Origin: Paracidovorax cattleyae
Lineage (GTDB): Bacteria; Pseudomonadota; Gammaproteobacteria; Burkholderiales; Burkholderiaceae_C
Assembly: GCF_900104515.1 (NCBI RefSeq)
Contig: NZ_FNJL01000006.1
Coordinates: forward strand, 62,001 to 126,000
Length of the DNA stretch: 64,000 bases
Direction of reading: 5' to 3'
Made by a program: the position numbers and the translations under genes. The notes under the pieces were generated by a model, which saw only the letters and a list, made by a program, of their open reading frames with translations, searched no databases and was not told the DNA's origin. Shown one piece after another: positions 43,416 to 52,325 of this stretch (within the stretch, counting starts at the first letter, position 1; each line of letters begins with the position of its first letter).

Positions 43416-43925
43416 ATGACCCTCCCCGCGAGTGCTCCCCCGGACGACCGCGACGATCCTTCCGACCTCGAATACGTCGGCTTCTGGGCGCGCCTGGGCG
43501 CGACGCTGCTCGACACGGTGCTGCTGCTCGTCGTCACCGTGCCGCTGCTGGCGGCGGTCTATGGCTGGGACTATTTCAAGCAGACGGAGCGGCTGGTCGC
43601 GGGGCCGGCGGATTTCCTGATCTCCTGGGTGCTGCCTGCGGTGGTGGTGCTGCTGTTCTGGTTCTGGCGGCAGGCCACGCCCGGCAAGATGAACATCGGC
43701 GCCCGCGTGGTGGATGCGGAGACCGGCCGGCCCATGACGCCCGGGCAGGCGGTGGGGCGCTACCTGGCGTACTTCGTGTCGGCGATTCCGCTGTGCCTGG
43801 GCTTCGTGTGGGTGGCGTTCGACCGGCGCAAGCAGGGCTGGCACGACAAGCTGGCGGGCACGGTGGTGGTGCGGCCGAAGCAGCGCAAGTCCGAGTCGGT
43901 GCTGTTCGTCAAGGGCCGGTACTAG
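43416..43925 (+). CDS. RDD family membrane protein
   Basis: 169 residues. RDD pattern: FWARLGATLLDTVLLLVV (Arg and Asp in the first helix), TPGKMNIGARVVDAETG, and FDRRKQGWHDKLAGTVVV. Three membrane helices. Function poorly known; some members are transporters or quality-control factors. The ATG at 43416 starts the family N-terminus; the open stretch upstream is the IS30 relic region. Confidence 0.87.
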   Translation: MTLPASAPPDDRDDPSDLEYVGFWARLGATLLDTVLLLVVTVPLLAAVYGWDYFKQTERLVAGPADFLISWVLPAVVVLLFWFWRQATPGKMNIGARVVDAETGRPMTPGQAVGRYLAYFVSAIPLCLGFVWVAFDRRKQGWHDKLAGTVVVRPKQRKSESVLFVKGRY

Positions 43926-44049
43926 GCGCGGCCTGGGCGCGCATGCGCGACGCCCGGCCGCGATGGCTGCCGCTACGATCCATGTCCCGACCAGCAGTCC
44001 GGCCAGCGGACCGGCCTGGCCGGCAAGGCCATCACAGGAGACACATCGC

Positions 44050-44433
44050 ATGTTCAGCCACGTCATCGTCGGCGTCACCGACCTCGAGAAATCCAAGCGC
44101 TTCTACGACGCCCTGCTCGGCACCATCGGCGTTCCGCCCGGCATGGCCAACAAGCATCGCTATTTCTACCGCAGCCCCGGCGGGCTGTTCGGCATCACAC
44201 TGCCGATCAACGGCGAGGCGGCCACGCACGGCAACGGCAGCACCATCGGCTTCGCGATGCAGTCGCCGGAGCGGGCCGATGCTTTCCATGCGGCCGGCGT
44301 GGCGAACGGCGGCACGACCTGCGAAGACCCGCCGGGATACCGCGAAGGCCCGGCGGGCCCGCTGTACCTGGCCTACCTGCGCGATCCGGACGGCAACAAG
44401 CTCTGCGCCATGTACCGGCCGCCCAAGGCCTGA
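44050..44433 (+). CDS. VOC (glyoxalase) family protein
   Basis: 127 residues: FSHVIVGVTDLEKSKRFYDALL at the N-terminus with a metal-ligand His, and AYLRDPDGNKLCAMYRP at the end. One double-beta-alpha unit, acting as a dimer. Substrate unknown. CACAGGAGACAC precedes the start. Convergent with the hydrolase gene. Confidence 0.9.
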   Translation: MFSHVIVGVTDLEKSKRFYDALLGTIGVPPGMANKHRYFYRSPGGLFGITLPINGEAATHGNGSTIGFAMQSPERADAFHAAGVANGGTTCEDPPGYREGPAGPLYLAYLRDPDGNKLCAMYRPPKA

Positions 44434-44466
44434 TCCGACGGGTCCGGCGCTGCGCGCCGGGGCGGT

Positions 44467-45324
44467 TCACGGCAGGTCCGCCAGGAAGCGCGCGACGCGC
44501 TCCACGAACTCATGAGGCCGCTCGCGGTGCGGCACATGCGCCGCGCCGGGCAGGATCTCCACGCGCGCAGGCCCGGCCGCCCAGTGGGCGATGCGCGCGG
44601 GCTGCTCGAGGGATCCGTATTCGTCCCGGTCGCCATGCAGGGCGAGCACGGGGCAGTGCACGCGCGCCAGCACACCGGCCTGCGACCAGCCGGCGAAACC
44701 GGGATCCAGCCAGGTATCGACCCAGGCATGCAGCACCCACCGCGCCTTGTGCTCGTCGCCGCCATGGTGGCGGGCGAGCCGCTGCAGCGCCTCAGGGCTG
44801 CGCTGGAACTGGTCGCGTGCCTCGCGGATGCCCGCCAGCGTGCGTTCTTCCACGCAGGCCTGCGCAGCCACGGTGACGAGGGCGACGCAATCACCCGTGT
44901 TGCTGCCGTCCGCCGCGCAATGGGCGGCCATGGCCCCGCCCACGCTGTGGCCGAGCGCCACGTAGCGGCCGATGCCGAATTCCGAGCGCAGCGCCGGCAG
45001 GCTGGTGCGCGCCTCGGCCGCGATGAAGTCCGGCGGCAGCGCGCCCGTGCAGGGGTCGGCGCGGCCGAAGCCGGGCCGGTCGTAGGCGATCACGTCGCGG
45101 CCGGTGGCCCGGCACAGCGCCGCAGGAAAGTCGCGCCACAGCGCCACGCAGCCCAGCGAGTCGTGGAAGAGGATGACGGGGGCCGGCGCGATGGCGCGGA
45201 GTGCATCGTGCGGCGCAGGCTGCCAGCGGCGGGCGAACAGCCGGCCCCGGGCCGAGTCCACCCAGGCATCGTGCGCGGTCGATTCCGGCAGGGCGGCAGG
45301 CAGGGCGGGCGGAGGGGCGCTCAT
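44467..45324 (-). CDS. Alpha/beta hydrolase
   Basis: 285 residues. Oxyanion/HG-type segment VILFHDSLGCVALW, nucleophile elbow GHSVGGAMAA (Ser), acid in VLALHGDRDEYGSLEQ, catalytic His in GAAHVPHRERPHEF. Complete triad. Substrate not predictable. A start nine bases upstream (45333) is also possible. Confidence 0.87.
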   Translation of the reverse strand: MSAPPPALPAALPESTAHDAWVDSARGRLFARRWQPAPHDALRAIAPAPVILFHDSLGCVALWRDFPAALCRATGRDVIAYDRPGFGRADPCTGALPPDFIAAEARTSLPALRSEFGIGRYVALGHSVGGAMAAHCAADGSNTGDCVALVTVAAQACVEERTLAGIREARDQFQRSPEALQRLARHHGGDEHKARWVLHAWVDTWLDPGFAGWSQAGVLARVHCPVLALHGDRDEYGSLEQPARIAHWAAGPARVEILPGAAHVPHRERPHEFVERVARFLADLP

Positions 45325-45444
45325 GCCCGGCATTGTGCGGCGGCCCGGGGTGTGCGGCCGTCCCCGGGGTGCCAGGCTGCGGGAGCGATACGGGATACTC
45401 CCTGCCGCCGAATCTTTCCCATCCAGCCCAGCAAGGACCCGCCT

Positions 45445-46050
45445 TTGAAATCCGCCAGCGCCACCCTGTTCGACGAGGCCTACTACCAGCGCTTCTATTT
45501 CGACAAAAAGACCAGCGTGGTGGACCCGCAGCACATGGAGCGCCTGGGCCAGTTCGTGTGCAGCTACCTCAAGTACCTGCGGGTGCCGGTGGAGCGCGTG
45601 CTGGACGTGGGCTGTGGCATCGGGCTGTGGAAGGACATCGTGGCGCGCCATTTTCCGCAGGCGCGCTACCAGGGCGTGGAGTTCAGCACCTACCTGTGCG
45701 AGCGCTACGGGTGGCAGCAAGGCTCCGTGGTGGACTATGCCGCGGGCGAGCCGTCCGACCTGGTGGTGTGCCAGGGCGTGCTGCCCTACCTGAGCCCGCC
45801 GGACCTGAAGGCCGCGCTCGACAACCTGGCGCGCCTGTGCCGCGGGGCGCTCTACATCGAGGCCGTCACGCGCGAGGACTATGAACAGGACATCATCGAT
45901 GAAGAGCTGACGGATCCCGCGCTGTTCCGCCACCGCGCCGAGGCCTACCGGCGGGGGCTGTCGCGCCATTTTCGGGCCATCGGGGGAGGGCTGTGGCTGC
46001 GGCGTTCGCTGGAGATCCCTCTGTTCGAACTCGAATACGCCGGCGAATAA
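45445..46050 (+). CDS. Class I SAM-dependent methyltransferase
   Basis: 201 residues. Motif I VLDVGCGIGLW, acidic loop GVEFSTYLCERYG, and DLVVCQGVLPYL as motif II/post-I. The frame begins with a TTG at 45445 after AAGGACC; no ATG gives a better N-terminus. Substrate unknown. Starts 120 bases from the divergent hydrolase gene. Confidence 0.83.
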   Translation: MKSASATLFDEAYYQRFYFDKKTSVVDPQHMERLGQFVCSYLKYLRVPVERVLDVGCGIGLWKDIVARHFPQARYQGVEFSTYLCERYGWQQGSVVDYAAGEPSDLVVCQGVLPYLSPPDLKAALDNLARLCRGALYIEAVTREDYEQDIIDEELTDPALFRHRAEAYRRGLSRHFRAIGGGLWLRRSLEIPLFELEYAGE

Positions 46051-46144
46051 ACGCGGGTACTGTTCTTTCCATCAGGCAGAAAGAAATCACTTATCGCATA
46101 AAATTTCAAATAGATACAAATCAGCAGAGAGAAGGAGGCTTCCC

Positions 46145-47992
46145 GTGGCGACTCTCATTCCCGCCATCGGCAGTTGCACATCCCGCATGACCGCGGGCGA
46201 ACGGCGGCTGGCCCAGCGGCTGGAGCGCAAGCTCGACGGCGATTATTCGGTCTGGTACGACGTGCCGGTGGGGCCGAAGCAGACCTATCCGGATTTCGTG
46301 GTCATGCACCCGCGGCGCGGGGTGCTGATCCTGGAAACCAAGGACTGGCACCTGGAGACGGTGCGCAAGGCCACGCGGCAGTACTGGGAGATCGCCCCGG
46401 ACGGCGGCGCTCCCAAGATCGTCAAGAACCCGCTGGAGCAGGCCCGCCATTGCGCGCTGGAGGTGGTGCGAGCGCTGGAGCGCGATCCGCAGCTGGTGCA
46501 GCCTTCGGGGCCGCACCAGGGCAAGCTGGCCTTCCCCTGGGGCCACGGCGTGGTGTTCACGCGCATCACGCGCCGGCAATTCGAGGCGGCGGGGCTGGAC
46601 GAGGCGATCGCGCCGGACTACGTGGTCTGCCAGGACGAAATGCTGGAGGACGTGGAGCCCGAGGCCTTCCAGCAGCGGCTCTGGCGCATGTTCCCGCATG
46701 CCTTCGGCGGAGCGATGCCGCTGCCGCAGATCGACCGCGTGCGCTGGCACATGTTCCCCGAAGTGCGCGTGCCCGTGCAGGGCCGGCTGTTCGCGCACTA
46801 CGGCGGCGTGGACGACGTGCCGGACCTGCTGCGCGTGATGGACCTGCAGCAGGAGCAATTGGCGCGCTCGCTGGGCGAGGGCCACCGGGTGATCCACGGC
46901 GTGGCCGGCTCGGGCAAGACCATGATCCTGGGCTACCGTGCCGAGCACCTCGCGAAGCTGCACGGCGCGCTGCCCGATGGCGCCAAGCCGGTGCTGGTGC
47001 TCTGCTACAACGAGCCGCTGGCCGTGAAGCTGGCCGGCACCATGGAAGCCAAGGGGCTGGGCGAGCGGGTGCACTGCCTGCATTTCCACAAGTGGGCGCG
47101 CGCGCAGCTCGTGGCCTACGGGCAGGGCCTGCCGGCGCCGTCGCTGCCGCGCGATGCCTTCTTCGCGGACATGGTGGACCGCGTGGTGCGCGGCGTGGAC
47201 ACGGGCCACATCCCCAGCGGGCAGTACGCGGCCGTGCTGATCGACGAGGGGCATGATTTCGAGCCGGAATGGCTCCGGCTCGTCTCGCGGATGGTGGACC
47301 CGGCCACCAACAGCCTGCTGGTGCTCTATGACGATGCGCAGAGCATCTATGCCCGCGCACGGCAGAAACAGTTCAGCTTCCGCAGCGTGGGCATCCAGGC
47401 GCAGGGCCGTACGTCCATCCTGAAGATCAACTACCGCAACACGCGCCAGATCCTGCAGACCGCCCACCTGATCGCGGCCGACCTGCTCGTGCCCGAGGAC
47501 AGCACCGAGGACGGCGTGCCCCTGCTGCAGCCCGTGAGCTGCGGCCGCGACGGCGAGGCGCCGGTGGTCGTGCGCCTGCCCTCGTTCCGCGCCGAGGCCG
47601 CCCAGGTGGCCAAGCGTCTGGCTGCCGCCCACCAGGAAGGCCACGCCTGGGGCGACATGGCCGTGCTGTGCAGGCACTACGCGCAGATGGAGGAGTGCGC
47701 CTCGGCCCTGCGCCACAAGGGCCTGCCGCACCACGTGCGCAAGGGCACGGGCAGCTTCCATCCGGCGGACGACACGGTGAAGGTGATGACCATGCACGCC
47801 AGCAAGGGACTGGAATTCCCGGTGGTGGCGATGGTGGGAGCAGGCCACATGCCGTCGGACGGCGAGGACGAGCGCGAGGAGGCCCGGCTGTTCTACGTGG
47901 CGGCAACGCGGGCCACGCACCGGCTGGTGATCACCGCGAGCGGGGAGGGGGCGTTCGCGCAGCGGTTGGATGGGGTAGCGGTGGCGGCTTGA
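46145..47992 (+). CDS. NERD-domain nuclease fused to UvrD-like helicase
   Basis: 615 residues from a GTG with a strong site (AAGGAGG). The N-terminal NERD-type nuclease region has PDFVVMHPRRGVLILETKDW, the Asp/Glu-x-Lys of restriction-like nucleases. Then a superfamily 1 helicase: Walker A VAGSGKTMILGY, Walker B AVLIDEGHDFEPEW, Y/F RTSILKINYRNTRQ, and C-terminal motif V/VI MHASKGLEFPVVAM and EEARLFYVAATRA. Likely DNA repair or defence against foreign DNA. The 94 bases before it are AT-rich. Confidence 0.88.
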   Translation: MATLIPAIGSCTSRMTAGERRLAQRLERKLDGDYSVWYDVPVGPKQTYPDFVVMHPRRGVLILETKDWHLETVRKATRQYWEIAPDGGAPKIVKNPLEQARHCALEVVRALERDPQLVQPSGPHQGKLAFPWGHGVVFTRITRRQFEAAGLDEAIAPDYVVCQDEMLEDVEPEAFQQRLWRMFPHAFGGAMPLPQIDRVRWHMFPEVRVPVQGRLFAHYGGVDDVPDLLRVMDLQQEQLARSLGEGHRVIHGVAGSGKTMILGYRAEHLAKLHGALPDGAKPVLVLCYNEPLAVKLAGTMEAKGLGERVHCLHFHKWARAQLVAYGQGLPAPSLPRDAFFADMVDRVVRGVDTGHIPSGQYAAVLIDEGHDFEPEWLRLVSRMVDPATNSLLVLYDDAQSIYARARQKQFSFRSVGIQAQGRTSILKINYRNTRQILQTAHLIAADLLVPEDSTEDGVPLLQPVSCGRDGEAPVVVRLPSFRAEAAQVAKRLAAAHQEGHAWGDMAVLCRHYAQMEECASALRHKGLPHHVRKGTGSFHPADDTVKVMTMHASKGLEFPVVAMVGAGHMPSDGEDEREEARLFYVAATRATHRLVITASGEGAFAQRLDGVAVAA

Positions 47993-48070
47993 TGGGTTGC
48001 CGGCACCAGCGTTGCGATAGGCGCGAGGGGGCCGACACCTCGAAAAACAAGAAAGGTGAGGAGGATTCCC

Positions 48071-48925
48071 ATGGACGGCATTGCCGCGCTCAAAGTCTCG
48101 GATATCGCCACGCTGGTGCCGCTGGGCATCGCCCTCGGACTCGGTGCCATCTTTTTCTGGGTGATTCTGCGCACCGAGTCCTGGCACATGCTGCGCCGGC
48201 GCATCTGGCTGCTGGTGCATGGCAAGGAAGAGATATCGGACCCCGGCATCCGTGCCTATGTGGATGAACAGAACAACTTGGCGGCATTCCATGTGTTCGC
48301 CGGTGTCCAGGTGACCACGTTGGCCGAAGCTCGCACGTTGATGGAGTGGTGCCGGGTGAGGAACGTGGACCTGGGGGTGCTGCGCATCTGCGGCCCGTAC
48401 TTCGACCCCCAGGCACGCCGTGTCAAGGAGCGCTGGCTTCCACCGAAGTGGGTGGGGCGTGCAGTGGGCGTCTGCGCGATGGCCCTCATGGTCACTGGGC
48501 TGCTGGCCATATGGGCCATGACGCTGCCGGCTTTGCTCACCGTGAAAAAGACGGACCAGAGCTTTCTCGCCAGCGAAACGGAGCTTCGGCCTGTCTGGCC
48601 CTTGCCGCCCTTCTCTACACAGCGGCTGAGGCCCGATGATTGCGAGAAACCGGTAGCCGGAGAAGCCGCTCGCCTGGGATTCTCGGAGCGAGACATCGCC
48701 ACCATGTGTTCGGTTCTCAAGGACCCTGAGTTCGGCGTGTACGTGGACAAAGCGATCAGGAAACAGTGGGGTTACCTGGCACTGTGGGCGGCATTATTCC
48801 TCTCGTTCGCCTATTACGTGGCGGTTGCGGCCCTGCGGGTGGTGTGCGCCCGCAAGCTGCTGAGCCGCCGTGCGGACCCCGCCTTGCCTGCCGCGCAGTT
48901 GGAGATTGACTTCGGTGCACCCTGA
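48071..48925 (+). CDS. Membrane protein, DUF6216-like
   Basis: 284 residues with three hydrophobic segments: near the N-terminus (LVPLGIALGLGAIFFWVIL), centre (VCAMALMVTGLLAIWAM) and C-terminus (LALWAALFLSFAYYVAV). The soluble stretch after the first contains SWHMLRRRIWLLVHGKEEI and ADEQ-like EQNNLAAFHVFAGV. I believe this matches DUF6216 of Burkholderiales, from memory only. Function unknown. GGTGAGGAGG precedes the ATG. Sometimes such genes stand near polymorphic toxins. Confidence 0.65.
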   Translation: MDGIAALKVSDIATLVPLGIALGLGAIFFWVILRTESWHMLRRRIWLLVHGKEEISDPGIRAYVDEQNNLAAFHVFAGVQVTTLAEARTLMEWCRVRNVDLGVLRICGPYFDPQARRVKERWLPPKWVGRAVGVCAMALMVTGLLAIWAMTLPALLTVKKTDQSFLASETELRPVWPLPPFSTQRLRPDDCEKPVAGEAARLGFSERDIATMCSVLKDPEFGVYVDKAIRKQWGYLALWAALFLSFAYYVAVAALRVVCARKLLSRRADPALPAAQLEIDFGAP

Positions 48926-49002
48926 GCCTGCCCGAATGGATCACAACCAAGTGTTACTTCCTCACCGGTCCCATCTTCGATCGCGCCGCTGAAAATCCAC
49001 GC

Positions 49003-49623
49003 ATGCCGATTTCCTCTTTCCAGACCGAGCCCGTGCAGCCCGCCCGGCGCGCTTTCTGCCGCGCATTCGCACTGGTATCCAGTGCCGTGGGCCTGGGCGC
49101 GGCGCTGATCACGCCGCCCGCGCAGGCTCAGCCTTCCTACACCATCACCACGCCGCAGATCCAGGACGCCCTGGCCGAAAAGCTGCCGCGCCGCTACCGG
49201 CTCGGCGGGCTGCTGAATATGGAAGTGCAGGTGCCCGCGCTGCGCCTGCTGCCGGCCCAGAACCGCATCAACGCGGTGCTGCCCGTGGTCGCTTCAGGGC
49301 TGGCGGTGTCTGACGGCGCACACGATGCGTCCGGCTCGCTCGACGTGGATTTCGGGCTGCGCTACGAGCCCTCGGACCGCACGCTGCGTGCGCAGCAGAT
49401 CCACGTCAATTCGCTGCGCATCGATGGGCTCCGGTCGTCTGCGTCCGAGATGCTGAACGCCTACTCGCAGCAGCTGGCCACGCAATCGCTCGGTGAGGTG
49501 GTGCTGCACACCCTGCGTCCGCAGGACCTGGCACTGGCCGACGGGCTGGGCATGCAGCCCGGGCCCATCACGGTGACGGAGCGTGGTCTGCGCGTGGATT
49601 TCGTGCAGAAGCCAATGCCTTGA
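49003..49623 (+). CDS. DUF1439 family periplasmic protein
   Basis: 206 residues with signal peptide (ALVSSAVGLGAALITPPAQAQ). Pattern TITTPQIQDALAEKLPRRY, then long beta strands to GPITVTERGLRVDF, as in the YceB/DUF1439 lipid-binding-type fold. No lipobox Cys. Function unknown. Confidence 0.8.
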   Translation: MPISSFQTEPVQPARRAFCRAFALVSSAVGLGAALITPPAQAQPSYTITTPQIQDALAEKLPRRYRLGGLLNMEVQVPALRLLPAQNRINAVLPVVASGLAVSDGAHDASGSLDVDFGLRYEPSDRTLRAQQIHVNSLRIDGLRSSASEMLNAYSQQLATQSLGEVVLHTLRPQDLALADGLGMQPGPITVTERGLRVDFVQKPMP

Positions 49624-49695
49624 TGAACTGGCATGGCAGCATGCGGTGAAGTACGCTTGGAATCCTGTCATTTTTGAATGGGAGGAAGAAGATCC

Positions 49696-50556
49696 ATGTG
49701 GAAATTCACGCAAATAGCAGACTGGTTCGACGGGCAGCGCCAAGAATCCGAGCAGATCCTGGATCAGTGGGTGGAGTCCAGCAAATACAGCCAGGGAGCG
49801 ATGATTACCGCGGCGTCGACGAAAGCGCTGATGACTTTCGGTGCGGGATTCGTGGACATCCTGCGGCTCGGGGACGGCATGAAAGAGGGGACGCTCCGAG
49901 GGGCGGGACAGGACGCCCTGCGGTTTGTCGCGGTGTTTCCTGTGGGCAAGGCCGCGAGCCTCTACCAGTCTGCCAAAGGGCTGTCCATGGCGAGAGTGGT
50001 GGCTGATACGGGCGGTCCCAATTGCTTCTGGATCGCATCGGCGAAGGCGTTCGCTCAGGTTGGACAAAAGTTCAACGGCAAGTTGCTGGCGAGCGTTGAG
50101 GACGTTGCCAGAGCGCTTGGCATGGATATGAACGCTTTGTGGCGTATTCCCAATTTGGCTACGGGCATGTCCTACCTGAGGCACCTGGGCGCCCAGGTCG
50201 GGGCGGTGAGGAGCATCTCTTCCTTCCGGGAGGCAGAGCGCATGGTGCCGTTCGATGGCAGTGTGGTTATGCTTTCCGTCCATGTGATGAACGGCAGCAA
50301 GCTCATCGGTGGCCATGCCATCTATGCATTCCGCACGATCTACGGACAAATCCGATACATGGATCGGACGGTAGGCAATGGGTTGAAGGGCGTGGTTTCG
50401 CATCCCGACGAGTTGTGCCGGCTATACGCAGCCACCTCGATCGTGCCCATCCAGGCAGCACTCATTCGAAACATGTTCGTCAAGTCGGTGGGCCACGAGG
50501 CACCACGGCTTGTCATTCCTGTGCTTGGCGTGATCGCCTCGGAGCCCGGACGATGA
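49696..50556 (+). CDS. Papain-like cysteine peptidase candidate, possible polymorphic toxin
   Basis: 286 residues, no signal peptide. Residues 35-100 form a hydrophobic helical region (STKALMTFGAGFVDILRLGD, GQDALRFVAVF) of a type common as a carrier in interbacterial toxins. The second half has Cys110 (GGPNCFWIASAKAF), His207 (LIGGHAIYAFRTI) and Asp223 (RYMDRTVG) in the order and spacing of a C39/papain-like triad. Inferred: a protease, amidase or deamidase effector. GGAGGAAGAA supports the ATG at 49696. Overlaps the next gene by ATGA. Confidence 0.62.
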   Translation: MWKFTQIADWFDGQRQESEQILDQWVESSKYSQGAMITAASTKALMTFGAGFVDILRLGDGMKEGTLRGAGQDALRFVAVFPVGKAASLYQSAKGLSMARVVADTGGPNCFWIASAKAFAQVGQKFNGKLLASVEDVARALGMDMNALWRIPNLATGMSYLRHLGAQVGAVRSISSFREAERMVPFDGSVVMLSVHVMNGSKLIGGHAIYAFRTIYGQIRYMDRTVGNGLKGVVSHPDELCRLYAATSIVPIQAALIRNMFVKSVGHEAPRLVIPVLGVIASEPGR

Positions 50557-50852
50557 ACCCTGCAGTCTGTCCGGTGTGCGGCACCTCGGGGGCCGAAGAG
50601 GCGGACCGAGGCGGTCCGCGAGGGACCTGGGTGCAGTTCATCGACTACGCAGGCGCCGAGGCATCCGGCCTCGGGCATCCCGAAGGACTGGCCTATTTCT
50701 GCGCGGCACACCACCCGGCCGCGCAGGCGCTCGCGCAGCTTTCCTGTGCCGAGGCAGTGTCGCAGTTGCGTGCCCGGTACCCCGCGCCTCATCAGGAAGC
50801 CGCTGCTGCACCTCCACCCGCCCGCCGCTGGTGGGAGTTCTGGCGCCCCTGA
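50553..50852 (+). CDS. Small zinc-ribbon-like protein, possible partner of the peptidase
   Basis: 99 residues. N-terminal CPVCGTSG, later YFCAAHHPAAQ and a C-terminal WWEFWRP. Cys-x2-Cys plus Cys/His suggests one zinc site. The ATG overlaps the stop of the upstream gene (ATGA), so they are made together. Could be the immunity protein of the candidate toxin; not shown. The gene ends 25 bases from the convergent TetR gene. Confidence 0.65.
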   Translation: MNPAVCPVCGTSGAEEADRGGPRGTWVQFIDYAGAEASGLGHPEGLAYFCAAHHPAAQALAQLSCAEAVSQLRARYPAPHQEAAAAPPPARRWWEFWRP

Positions 50853-50876
50853 GCCCGACCGCCCCCGGGCGCTCCC

Positions 50877-51554
50877 CTACAGCCCCCGCTCCACCATGTC
50901 GAGCAGCCGCTGCGCCAGCATTTCGCGCAGCGCTTCGGGGGCGCTGCGCAGGGGGCCGTCGATGGCGAGGAAAGCCATGCCGTGCACGGTGGACCAGGCG
51001 AGGTATTCCGCGCCGGGCCGGCGTTCGGCGGGCAGGGCGCCGGCGGCCACGAGGTCGTCGAGAGCAGCGCCCAGGTGCTCGAAAGGGTTGAGCCCGCTGG
51101 CGCCGCCTTTGTCGGGATCGGGTTCGCTCTCCACCGTGAAGGGTTGCCCGAACGCCATGCGGAACAGCCCGGTCTCCGCCTGGGCGAAGCGCAGGTAGCC
51201 CCGGCCGACGGCGCGCACCTTGCCGTAGGCCCGCTCGGTGGCCGGGGCGTCCGCGGGCACCCGGACGAGCTCTTCCTCCATGAACACGGCCATGGCGGCC
51301 ACGGCGGCGGAGCGCACGGCGTCCAGCAGGTGCTGCCGGCTCGCGAAATGGCGGTAGGCCGCATTGGGCGCCACGCCCGCGCGCCGGGTGGCCTCGCGCA
51401 GCACGACCGCGTCCGGCCCGCCCTGGCGCGCCAGTTCCAGCCCGGCATCGAGCAGGGCGCGGCGCAGGTCGCCGTGGCGGTAGGTGGCACGCGGGGGCAT
51501 GGCGGATGGCGGAGCGGAAGCGGACATGGCGTTTGCGATGTGGACAGTGTCCAT
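50877..51554 (-). CDS. TetR family transcriptional regulator
   Basis: 225 residues. N-terminal helix-turn-helix (RRALLDAGLELARQGG, ATRRAGVAPNAAYRHFASRQ) and a C-terminal ligand domain of the WHG type (LAWSTVHGMAFLAIDGPL). The annotated start lies inside the operator palindrome; ATG codons at 51527 or 51500 are possible instead. Divergent from the PhnB-like gene, which it probably represses together with itself. Confidence 0.85.
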   Translation of the reverse strand: MDTVHIANAMSASAPPSAMPPRATYRHGDLRRALLDAGLELARQGGPDAVVLREATRRAGVAPNAAYRHFASRQHLLDAVRSAAVAAMAVFMEEELVRVPADAPATERAYGKVRAVGRGYLRFAQAETGLFRMAFGQPFTVESEPDPDKGGASGLNPFEHLGAALDDLVAAGALPAERRPGAEYLAWSTVHGMAFLAIDGPLRSAPEALREMLAQRLLDMVERGL

Positions 51555-51585
51555 TGTCTCTGCTACCTTTGTGGACGGTGTTCAC
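51540..51585. promoter_or_regulatory. Two TetR-type operators
   Basis: Site 1 TGGACA-g-TGTCCA (51541-51553), a perfect palindrome. Site 2 (51571-51585, gtggacggtgttcac) matches the site-1 window at 12 of 15 positions. Centres are 31 bases apart, about three helical turns, in the TetR/PhnB divergent promoter. Likely the binding sites of the adjacent TetR protein. Confidence 0.65.
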
Positions 51586-51616
51586 ATGTTGATGGACCCC
51601 CAGCCGAGGAGCCCCC

Positions 51617-52051
51617 ATGAAAGCCCAACCGTACCTGTTCTTCAACGGCCGTTGCGAGGAGGCGCTGGCCTTCTACCGGAAAGCGCTGGGCGCCGAGGTC
51701 ACGGCGCTGATGCGCTTCCAGGACAACCCCGCTCCACCCCAGGAAGGCACCTGCGGCGGCGCGCCGGGCGCGCCCGCTCCGTCGCCCGACAAGGTGATGC
51801 ATGCCGAGTTCCGCATCGGCGAAACCCACTTGATGGCTTCGGACGGCATGTGCGGCGGGCAGCCCCGCTTCGAGGGCATTTCGCTGGCGCTCACGCCGGC
51901 CGATGCGGCCGATACCCGGCGCGTCTTTGCCGCCCTGGCCGAGGGAGGGCAGGTGCAGATGCCGCTCGGGCCGGCATTTTTCTCGCCGGCCTTCGGCGTG
52001 GTGGCCGACCGCTTCGGCGTGCCCTGGATGGTGGTGGCTCCGCAGCCCTGA
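51617..52051 (+). CDS. VOC family protein, PhnB-like
   Basis: 144 residues: QPYLFFNGRCEEALAFYRKALG at the start, HAEFRIGETHLMASDG in the middle and FGVVADRFGVPWMV at the end, the PhnB/3-demethylubiquinone-like glyoxalase fold. Enzyme activity unknown. Divergent from a TetR gene with two operators between, so probably induced by the TetR ligand. Confidence 0.88.
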   Translation: MKAQPYLFFNGRCEEALAFYRKALGAEVTALMRFQDNPAPPQEGTCGGAPGAPAPSPDKVMHAEFRIGETHLMASDGMCGGQPRFEGISLALTPADAADTRRVFAALAEGGQVQMPLGPAFFSPAFGVVADRFGVPWMVVAPQP

Positions 52052-52182
52052 TACGCCGGCGGCTCGCGTCGTGTGACACCGCCACATCGCCGAAGCCTGG
52101 TGGACATCCTTGACCAGATGGCGGCGCTGGCCGCGGGGCTGCTGGTCTGGATGGCCTGACGGCGCCGTGCCGCATCCGGCCT

Positions 52183-52244
52183 TTCGCGCCGCAGTGCATG
52201 GCTTCGGAGCGTGCCACGCCCCGGGGATGCGGCGGGCGCATGCT
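52183..52244 (+). promoter_or_regulatory. PIP box (HrpX-type promoter), perfect
   Basis: TTCGC (52183-52187), N15, TTCGG (52203-52207): exact TTCGB-N15-TTCGB. Then N31 and CATGCT (52239-52244), a YANNNT -10 box at the standard distance. The next gene starts 82 bases on, in the same direction. The rest of the 274-base gap shows no gene. Confidence 0.75.
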
Positions 52245-52325
52245 GGAAGGCATGTCACCGCGATCCACCGCTGAGCGCTGGCGCATTGCCAGCCACGCCG
52301 TGTCTCGCGCATCCGGAGCGCAACA

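Noticed and set aside
43293-44096. Continuation of the IS30 transposase through the RDD and VOC genes on the minus strand
   Set aside because: The frame is open, but the translation has no transposase resemblance beyond the first part; it is a shadow of the two plus-strand genes.
48970-49002. TTCGA near the DUF1439 gene as a PIP half-site
   Set aside because: A single half-site with A in the last position and no second half-site.
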